Source: Paracoccaceae bacterium
GTDB taxonomy: Bacteria > Pseudomonadota > Alphaproteobacteria > Rhodobacterales > Rhodobacteraceae
DNA length: 11,374 bases
Reading direction: 5' to 3'
NCBI GenBank assembly: GCA_003545125.1
Contig: DQCI01000230.1
Location: forward strand, 3,021-14,394
The notes under the pieces were generated by a model. It was given only the letters and a program-made list of their open reading frames with translations. It was not told where the DNA came from and did no database searches. The position numbers and the translations under genes were made by a program. Shown piece after piece: positions 6,752-11,374 of this stretch (positions within the stretch are counted from its first letter, which is position 1; every line of letters begins with the position of its first letter).

Positions 6752-7720
6752 ATGGTCATTTCCGCCGAACCTCTTGTCTATCTGCTGATCTTCATCGCCG
6801 TCCTGGTGCTGGTCGAAGGCGTCTACCTGACCGTCTTCGGCAAATCGATCAGCCTCAACAACCGCGTGAACCGCCGTCTCGACTTGCTCGAGAAAGGTGT
6901 GGGCCGCGAACAGGTGCTGGAGCAACTCCGCAAGGAAATGCATCAGCACATGAACGCGCGCGGGATCCCGCTCTATTCGCTGCTCGCCGAAAGGGCGCAA
7001 AAGGCCAATATCGCCTTTTCCCCGCAGCAGATCATCATGCTGATGGCCGGCGTTGCGGTGGTGGCCTATCTCGGCCTTAGCGTCGGCACCTCGGCGGGGG
7101 TCGGCGTGCGCATCGCCGTCGCCATCGCGATGGGGGTCGGCGGCGTTTACGTCTGGATCAACAACAAGGCCAAGAAGCGCCTGTCGATGATCGAGGAGCA
7201 GCTGCCCGACGCGGTCGAACTGATGGTGCGCTCCCTGCGCGTCGGCCACCCGTTTTCCTCGGCGATCCAGATCGTCGCCAAGGAGGTGCCCGACCCGTTG
7301 GGCTCCGAGATGGGCGTGATCGCCGATGAAAGCGCCTACGGGCGCGACGTCGGCGAGAGCCTCAAGCACCTCGCCGAGCGGATGGACATGCAGGACTTGC
7401 GCTTCCTCGCCGTCGCCGTGTCGATCCAACAGACCTCGGGCGGCAACCTCGCCGAGATCCTCGAAGGCCTCGCCAAGGTCATCCGCTCGCGTTTCAAGCT
7501 GTTCCGCCGGGTCAAGGCGATCACCGCCGAAGCGAAATGGTCGGGCACCTTCCTGTCGGGCTTCCCGCTGGGCGCGCTGGTGATGATCAACGTGATCCAG
7601 CCCAACTACTATGACGACGTGAAGGAAACCCAGTTTTTCATCCCCGCAGCCCTCATCGTTGGCGCGTTCCTCGTGGCCAACGTGTTCATCATGCGGTCGC
7701 TGACCAACATCAAGGTGTGA
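6752..7720 (+). CDS. tadB: Inner-membrane platform protein TadB (type II secretion F family)
   Basis: The product has 322 residues. TadB and TadC form the inner-membrane platform on which CpaF works. Hydrophobic segments are visible at about 7-28, 92-112, 117-137, 263-283 and 295-316. The T2SSF (GspF-type) cytoplasmic domain spans about 148-260, with the conserved LPDAVELMVRSLRVGHPFSS (151-170) and QQTSGGNLAEILEGLAKVIR (226-245). A charged segment (residues 38-68) may face the ATPase. The ATG follows GGAG at 6742-6745, inside the last codons of cpaF, with a 3-bp gap, so translation is probably coupled. It is the first of two paralogous F-family genes in a row, the usual tad arrangement. Confidence 0.94.
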   Translation: MVISAEPLVYLLIFIAVLVLVEGVYLTVFGKSISLNNRVNRRLDLLEKGVGREQVLEQLRKEMHQHMNARGIPLYSLLAERAQKANIAFSPQQIIMLMAGVAVVAYLGLSVGTSAGVGVRIAVAIAMGVGGVYVWINNKAKKRLSMIEEQLPDAVELMVRSLRVGHPFSSAIQIVAKEVPDPLGSEMGVIADESAYGRDVGESLKHLAERMDMQDLRFLAVAVSIQQTSGGNLAEILEGLAKVIRSRFKLFRRVKAITAEAKWSGTFLSGFPLGALVMINVIQPNYYDDVKETQFFIPAALIVGAFLVANVFIMRSLTNIKV

Positions 7721-7730
7721 GGCAGAGGTA

Positions 7731-8711
7731 ATGGATCAGATCATGACCATCCTGACCGAGAACTTCGGTCCCTTTGGTCCGCTCCTCGCGATCGGCGGCC
7801 TCGGCCTCATCCTGGTTCTGGCGACTTTGCCGATCCTGATGAACAAGCAAGAAGACCCGCTCGACAAGCTCAAGCGGACCAAGTTCGCCCCCGACGCGGG
7901 CAAGGAGTCCCTGCGGTCGGCGGTCTCTTCCGCGAACGCGAAAAAGGACAAGCTCGAGAAATACAAGGATTTCCTCGAACCGAAGGACGCCGAGGAATAC
8001 TCCGCGATGCAGCTCACGCTGCTTCAGGCGGGCTACCCAGGCAAAAACGCGGTGCGCACGTTCCACTTCGCGCAGATGGCGCTCGGGATCGGCTTCCTGA
8101 TCCTCGGCGTCGGCTACGCGATCCTGAAAAGCTCGACCGGCGATCCGACGACGCAACAGACGATGATGTCGATCATCATCCCCGGCGCGGTCGGCTACAT
8201 GGCGCCGAAATACTGGATCACCCGCCGGGTCGACGCGCGCAAGGAAGAGATCCAGAACGGCTTCCCCGACGCGCTCGACATGCTGCTTGTCTGCGTCGAG
8301 GCCGGCCAGTCGCTCGACCAGGGGATCATCCGGGTCTCGAAAGAGATCCGCGCGGGCTTCCCCGCGCTCGGCGACGAGCTGTCGATCGTCAGCCACGAGA
8401 TGAAGGCCGGCAAGGACCGGATCCAGGTGCTGCGCGACTTCGGCACCCGGTGCGGCGTCGTCGATGTCGCGAGTTTCACCACCGTGCTGATCCAGTCGGC
8501 CACTTTCGGCACCTCGATCGCCGATGCGTTGCGGGTCTTTTCGTCAGAAATGCGCGACAAGCGGGTGATGCGGGCCGAAGAAAAGGCCAACACCCTGCCG
8601 ACCAAAATGACCCTGGCGACGATGATGCTGACGGTGCCGCCACTGCTCATCATCCTGATCGGCCCGTCGATCTACCAGGTCTACGTCACACTCAAGGACA
8701 TCAGTTTCTAA
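7731..8711 (+). CDS. tadC: Inner-membrane platform protein TadC (type II secretion F family)
   Basis: The product has 326 residues. It is the partner of TadB in the pilus platform. Hydrophobic segments lie at about 14-37, 113-132, 145-162 and 293-317. The T2SSF domain covers about 175-300, with NGFPDALDMLLVCVEAGQSL (176-195), then EMRDKRVMRAEEKANTLPTK (273-292), a typical TadC stretch. Residues 40-90 are charged and predicted soluble. The ATG at 7731 has GAGG 8 bases upstream (7719-7722, overlapping the tadB stop) and AGAGG closer still; a second ATG at 7743 is possible but less well placed. It is the last gene of the cpaE unit; a 13-bp hairpin follows 27 bp after its stop. Confidence 0.94.
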   Translation: MDQIMTILTENFGPFGPLLAIGGLGLILVLATLPILMNKQEDPLDKLKRTKFAPDAGKESLRSAVSSANAKKDKLEKYKDFLEPKDAEEYSAMQLTLLQAGYPGKNAVRTFHFAQMALGIGFLILGVGYAILKSSTGDPTTQQTMMSIIIPGAVGYMAPKYWITRRVDARKEEIQNGFPDALDMLLVCVEAGQSLDQGIIRVSKEIRAGFPALGDELSIVSHEMKAGKDRIQVLRDFGTRCGVVDVASFTTVLIQSATFGTSIADALRVFSSEMRDKRVMRAEEKANTLPTKMTLATMMLTVPPLLIILIGPSIYQVYVTLKDISF

Positions 8712-8738
8712 CCTCTGGGGAGGTGGATGCGTCCGGGC

Positions 8739-8771
8739 CGGTGCGCGAAGGGCAACCTTCGCGCACCGTTT
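8739..8771 (+). terminator. Terminator hairpin after tadC
   Basis: CGGTGCGCGAAGG (8739-8751) pairs perfectly with CCTTCGCGCACCG (8756-8768) over 13 bp. The loop is GCAA, a stable GNRA tetraloop, and TTT follows. It lies 27 bp after the tadC stop. The T-run is short, but the stem is very stable. Confidence 0.75.
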
Positions 8772-8834
8772 CCCAAATTCTGCGGCCCCGAATTTGCAAG
8801 GGCGCCGCGCAGCCCGAGAACCCTTCGCCTCTGG

Positions 8835-8880
8835 CCCACTTTTCCCCAAAACCGGAGGAGTGGGTTCCTTTATTGTTTTT
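8835..8880 (+). terminator. Second terminator-like hairpin between tadC and tadD
   Basis: CCCACTTTTCC (8835-8845) pairs with GGAGGAGTGGG (8854-8864) over 11 bp with two G-T pairs, around loop CCAAAACC. A T-rich tail follows (TTCCTTTATTGTTTTT, 8865-8880). It may back up the first terminator. Confidence 0.55.
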
Positions 8881-9061
8881 CTTCCGTCACTTGAGAGAAG
8901 GTACGCCCCCGCAGCTGTTCCGCACCGCGCGCCCGGACCGCCCGATCTGTGCCACCGCCCCGCTTTTCCTGCCCTCAACCGACGCTGTTGCCCCCGATTC
9001 CGCAAGCGTCTACCATCGCCGCAAAACAAGCCCGCAGGGGCGGCGTCAGTGAGAGGCGGGC

Positions 9062-9628
9062 ATGTTCCACGTACGATTGATCCTGGCAGGTAGTGTCGCC
9101 CTGGCCCTGGCGGCCTGCGACAGTCCCGGGCTTGGCCACCGTGGTGGCGGGATCTACGCCCCGGACGCGCGGCCGTTGCGCGGGGAAAGTGTCGATGGGC
9201 TGATCGTCGGCCACCGGCTGATGGCAGCGGGGGAATATGAGCTTGCCCTGCAGGCCTACACCCGCTCCGCCCTCGATCACGGGATTACCGTCGATGTTCT
9301 TTCCGCGCTCGGCTCCGCAAATCTCAAGCTCAGGCGCTTGGGCCAGGCCGAGGGCCTTCTGCGCCAGGCGACCGAAAAGGACGCCACCTTCGCGCCGGCC
9401 TGGAACAACCTCGGCGTCATCCTGATGGAAACCGGCAAGACCGCAGAGGCGGCGCGGGTATTCCGCATCGCCTATGGCGTCGATGCGGGCAAATCCGCCT
9501 CCATCAAGGAAAACCTCACCTTGGCGCTCGCCAAACTCGAAGACATCACTTATGATGTCGAAGACGAAGCGACGTTCGACCTGATGCGGCGAGGGCATGG
9601 AGATTACCTGCTCCTCGTGAAGCAATAA
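9062..9628 (+). CDS. tadD: TPR lipoprotein TadD
   Basis: The product has 188 residues. TadD proteins are TPR lipoproteins needed for Flp pilus formation and thought to help outer-membrane secretin assembly or stability. The signal region (residues 4-18) ends in a lipobox LAAC, giving lipidated C19 followed by Asp. At least three TPR-like units follow at about 45-72, 78-108 and 112-141; the third (WNNLGVILMETGKTAEAARV, 114-133) is the clearest match. An acidic stretch (160-172) precedes the C-terminus. The ATG at 9062 has GAGAGG 5 bases upstream. It opens a third unit with the next two genes, 350 bp after tadC and behind two terminator-like hairpins. Confidence 0.87.
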   Translation: MFHVRLILAGSVALALAACDSPGLGHRGGGIYAPDARPLRGESVDGLIVGHRLMAAGEYELALQAYTRSALDHGITVDVLSALGSANLKLRRLGQAEGLLRQATEKDATFAPAWNNLGVILMETGKTAEAARVFRIAYGVDAGKSASIKENLTLALAKLEDITYDVEDEATFDLMRRGHGDYLLLVKQ

Positions 9629-9672
9629 AAAAACCGGACGCGTTCGACGAGCAGGAAAAGGGCGCAGGCAAC

Positions 9673-10542
9673 ATGCGTACAACGATATTACTCTCTCTCT
9701 GCCTCGGCGGTGCCGTGGCGCTGTCGGGTTGTGAACAGATGACCGAGGCCGAAGTCGAGCGCGCCGTCGCGGACCTTGACGGCATCAACGTGATCGACGA
9801 GTCGAACCTCAACAACGTGATGATCTCGGCCGCCGATCCGGAAGAAGCGGTGGCCTATTTCGCCCGGACGGCCGAACAGAACCCCGAACGGATGGATATC
9901 CAGCGCGGTCTCGCCAAGAGCCTCATCCGTGCCAAGCGCCCAGCCGAGGCGGCGCGGGTCTGGACCAAGGTCGTCGCCAGCCGCGAGGCGACGCCCGACG
10001 ACCGCGTTTCGCTGGCCGATGCGCTGATCCGCTCCGGCGACTGGTCGAAGGCCAAGGAGGTGCTGAACCAGATCCCGCCGACGTTCGAGACCTACGACCG
10101 TTACCGGCTCGAGGCGATGGTGGCCGATGCCGACAAGGACTGGCCGAAGGCTGACAGTTTCTACGAAACCGCCGTCGGGCTGACCACGCAGCCGTCGCGC
10201 ACGCTCAACAACTGGGGGTTCTCGAAACTCTCGCGCGGCGAATACAAGGGCGCCGAGAAGCTGTTTCTCGAGGCACTGACCTATGACAGCGCGATGTTCA
10301 CCGCCAAGAACAACCTGATGATGGCCCGCGGCGGCCAGCGCAAATACGACATCCCGGCGATCTCCATGACCCAGATCGAGCGCGCCCAGTTGCTCTACAC
10401 GCTGGCGCTGGCGGCGATCAAACAGGGCGACGTGTCGATGGGCAAGACATTGCTCGAAGAGGCGGTCGAGACCCACCCGCAGCATTTCGACGAGGCCGTG
10501 CGATCGCTGCGCGCCCTCGAAGCCGACGTGCAGCGGGGCTAA
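9673..10542 (+). CDS. Second TPR lipoprotein of the tad locus
   Basis: The product has 289 residues. The signal region (residues 4-19) ends in lipobox LSGC, giving lipidated C20 followed by Glu. Most of the protein is helical repeat: TPR-like units at about 76-104, 108-135, 144-170, 176-205 (LNNWGFSKLSRGEYKGAEKL, 178-197) and 239-270. It is longer than TadD and is probably a diverged paralogue. A second TPR gene between tadD and the peptidase is common in Rhodobacterales tad loci as I recall, but I know no established gene name for it. I infer a periplasmic scaffold role at the secretin. The ATG follows CAGG (9665-9668). The gap to tadD is 44 bp and to the peptidase 3 bp. Confidence 0.83.
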   Translation: MRTTILLSLCLGGAVALSGCEQMTEAEVERAVADLDGINVIDESNLNNVMISAADPEEAVAYFARTAEQNPERMDIQRGLAKSLIRAKRPAEAARVWTKVVASREATPDDRVSLADALIRSGDWSKAKEVLNQIPPTFETYDRYRLEAMVADADKDWPKADSFYETAVGLTTQPSRTLNNWGFSKLSRGEYKGAEKLFLEALTYDSAMFTAKNNLMMARGGQRKYDIPAISMTQIERAQLLYTLALAAIKQGDVSMGKTLLEEAVETHPQHFDEAVRSLRALEADVQRG

Positions 10543-10545
10543 CCG

Positions 10546-11064
10546 ATGCTGGTGACCCAACAAGGTGCCGCGGCGGCGTTGTGGTTCCTGCCCTTCGTGC
10601 TGCCGATCGCGGTCTGGGTGGCCTGGTCGGACATGTCGCGCATGAAGATCCCGAATGTCGCCGTGCTGGCGCTGGCCGGGGTCTTTGCCGCTGTCGGTCT
10701 CGTCGTCGTGGCCACCGGTATCTGGAGCTTCGAAACCTGGGCCTGGCGCTGGGCGCATCTCGCGGTGGTGCTGGTGATCGGGTTCGTCGCCAACATGGCC
10801 GGCGGGTTTGGCGCGGGCGACGCGAAATTCGCGGCCGTCATGGCGCCATTCATCGCCCGGCAGGACACGCTCGCTTTCATCTACCTGTTGGCAGCGGTGG
10901 TGATCCTCGGCTTCACCCTGCACCGGATCGCACGGGCGAGCAAATGGGTGCGCGCCCACACCCCGGACTGGGAAAGCTGGACCCGCAAGGACTTCCCGAT
11001 GGGGCTTTGCCTCGCCAGCGCATTGGCGATCTACCTCCTGGCCGGAGGGCTCTGGAGCGCCTGA
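10546..11064 (+). CDS. cpaA: A24-family prepilin peptidase (CpaA/TadV)
   Basis: The product has 172 residues, the size of the short peptidases that lack the N-terminal methyltransferase domain. These inner-membrane aspartyl proteases cut the leader from Flp prepilins. The two catalytic aspartates are visible: D29 in WSDMSRMKIPN (27-37) and D92 in the GAGD motif (89-92, within GGFGAGDAKF). Hydrophobic segments lie at about 10-28, 37-58, 70-88, 105-122 and 151-170. The gap to the preceding TPR gene is 3 bp and the ribosome site is poor (GGGG at 10535-10538), which suggests translational coupling. It is the last tad gene in the window; no strong terminator follows. Confidence 0.92.
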   Translation: MLVTQQGAAAALWFLPFVLPIAVWVAWSDMSRMKIPNVAVLALAGVFAAVGLVVVATGIWSFETWAWRWAHLAVVLVIGFVANMAGGFGAGDAKFAAVMAPFIARQDTLAFIYLLAAVVILGFTLHRIARASKWVRAHTPDWESWTRKDFPMGLCLASALAIYLLAGGLWSA

Positions 11065-11141
11065 CGCCTGTCCGGGGTCGAAACGCAGGCCGCGCGAAGG
11101 GTGGGCGAACTCGGACGGGGGTCCAAGCTTCTGTTTTCATT

Positions 11142-11159
11142 ACATTTAGCGCTAACTGT
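11142..11159. promoter_or_regulatory. LacI/GalR-family-like operator
   Basis: ACATTTAGCGCTAACTGT is an 18-bp palindrome with only one mismatched pair (T11145 with C11156). Its core TTAGCGCTAA is perfect and has the central CpG typical of LacI/GalR-family sites. Such operators usually control sugar uptake or catabolism genes. None is in the window, so the target is probably to the right. The symmetry is seen; the family is inferred from the motif. Confidence 0.5.
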
Positions 11160-11287
11160 CCATGCGCGGGCGACCCCCGGGCGAAGCGACCGGCCCGCCG
11201 CCCTGCCCGGCCCGGGCAATCGCGTGCAACATTTTGTTTCCCCATACGCCGTCGACAGGAAAGAATCCTGCAATTAGAGTGCGTTCC

Positions 11288-11364
11288 GAGGCAACGCCGT
11301 TGGCGTGGTCAATCCCCGCAATCGGCGTTTCCTGGGCGGAAGTAGATTTGGGGGGCGTTGCCTC
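11288..11364. repeat. 11-bp inverted repeat with 55-bp spacer
   Basis: GAGGCAACGCC (11288-11298) and GGCGTTGCCTC (11354-11364) are exact reverse complements. A small stem ACGCC-GTT-GGCGT (11294-11306) overlaps the left arm, so the left arm has two alternative pairing partners. It could be a leader-RNA structure or a looping pair of protein sites for the next gene. Confidence 0.45.
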
Positions 11365-11374
11365 ACGAACCCTC

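Larger units (their letters stand above)
8712..9061 (+). other. Non-coding 350-bp region between tadC and tadD
   Basis: It holds two hairpins with T-rich tails (8739-8771 and 8835-8880) and no credible gene; the open frame across 8794-9093 is low-complexity and overlaps the tadD start. No clear -35/-10 pair is visible before tadD, although two terminators in a row imply that one exists in 8881-9050. The tadD ribosome site is GAGAGG (9051-9056). Confidence 0.55.
11065..11374 (+). other. Non-coding 310-bp region after the tad locus
   Basis: No credible gene is seen on either strand. It contains weak small stems (GGAC/GTCC, 11113-11124), an AT-richer patch with a LacI-like operator (11142-11159), a GC-rich odd palindrome TGCCCGGCCCGGGCA (11204-11218), a small CAGGA/TCCTG repeat (11256-11270) and an 11-bp inverted repeat (11288-11298, 11354-11364). 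It looks like the promoter or regulatory region of a gene beyond the right edge. Confidence 0.5.

Overview
The window is a tad (tight adherence) type IVc/Flp pilus locus on the + strand of a GC-rich alphaproteobacterium. Protein styles and gene order (CpaB, RcpA/CpaC secretin, OmpA-like lipoprotein, CpaE, CpaF, TadB, TadC, two TPR lipoproteins, prepilin peptidase) fit Rhodobacterales best (Roseobacter/Paracoccaceae type). I cannot name a genus. All ten complete genes and the one partial gene read left to right. I see no tRNA, rRNA, CRISPR, insertion sequence or phage gene.

Layout. Positions 1-109 are the 3' end of a small Flp-type pilin gene, followed by a GC-rich hairpin. cpaB (365-1216) stands alone, with a hairpin and a 406-bp non-coding stretch behind it. 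rcpA/cpaC (1623-3008) and an OmpA-domain lipoprotein gene (3011-3673) form a tight pair closed by a convincing intrinsic terminator (3712-3747). After a 310-bp gap come cpaE, cpaF, tadB and tadC (3984-8711), with gaps of only 3-11 bp, closed by one or two hairpin terminators. After a further 350 bp come tadD (9062-9628), a second TPR lipoprotein (9673-10542) and an A24 prepilin peptidase (10546-11064). The last 310 bp have no gene but hold a LacI-family-like operator and an 11-bp inverted repeat, so a new, probably unrelated transcription unit starts near the right edge.

How the genes work together (family knowledge). The prepilin peptidase trims the pilin. CpaF (ATPase) with TadB and TadC (inner-membrane platform) polymerises it, and CpaE/TadZ places the machine in the cell. 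CpaB and the RcpA secretin form the periplasmic and outer-membrane channel. The TPR lipoproteins probably support secretin assembly or pilotage, and the OmpA-like lipoprotein could tie the outer complex to peptidoglycan. The pseudopilin genes tadE/tadF/tadG are not in this window.

Novelty. The protein set is a known system. The less expected content is in the DNA between genes: a hairpin or terminator follows nearly every module, a weak attenuator-like hairpin abuts the cpaB ribosome site, two palindromes with mutually exclusive pairing lie before rcpA, and a sugar-regulator-like operator lies after the locus.
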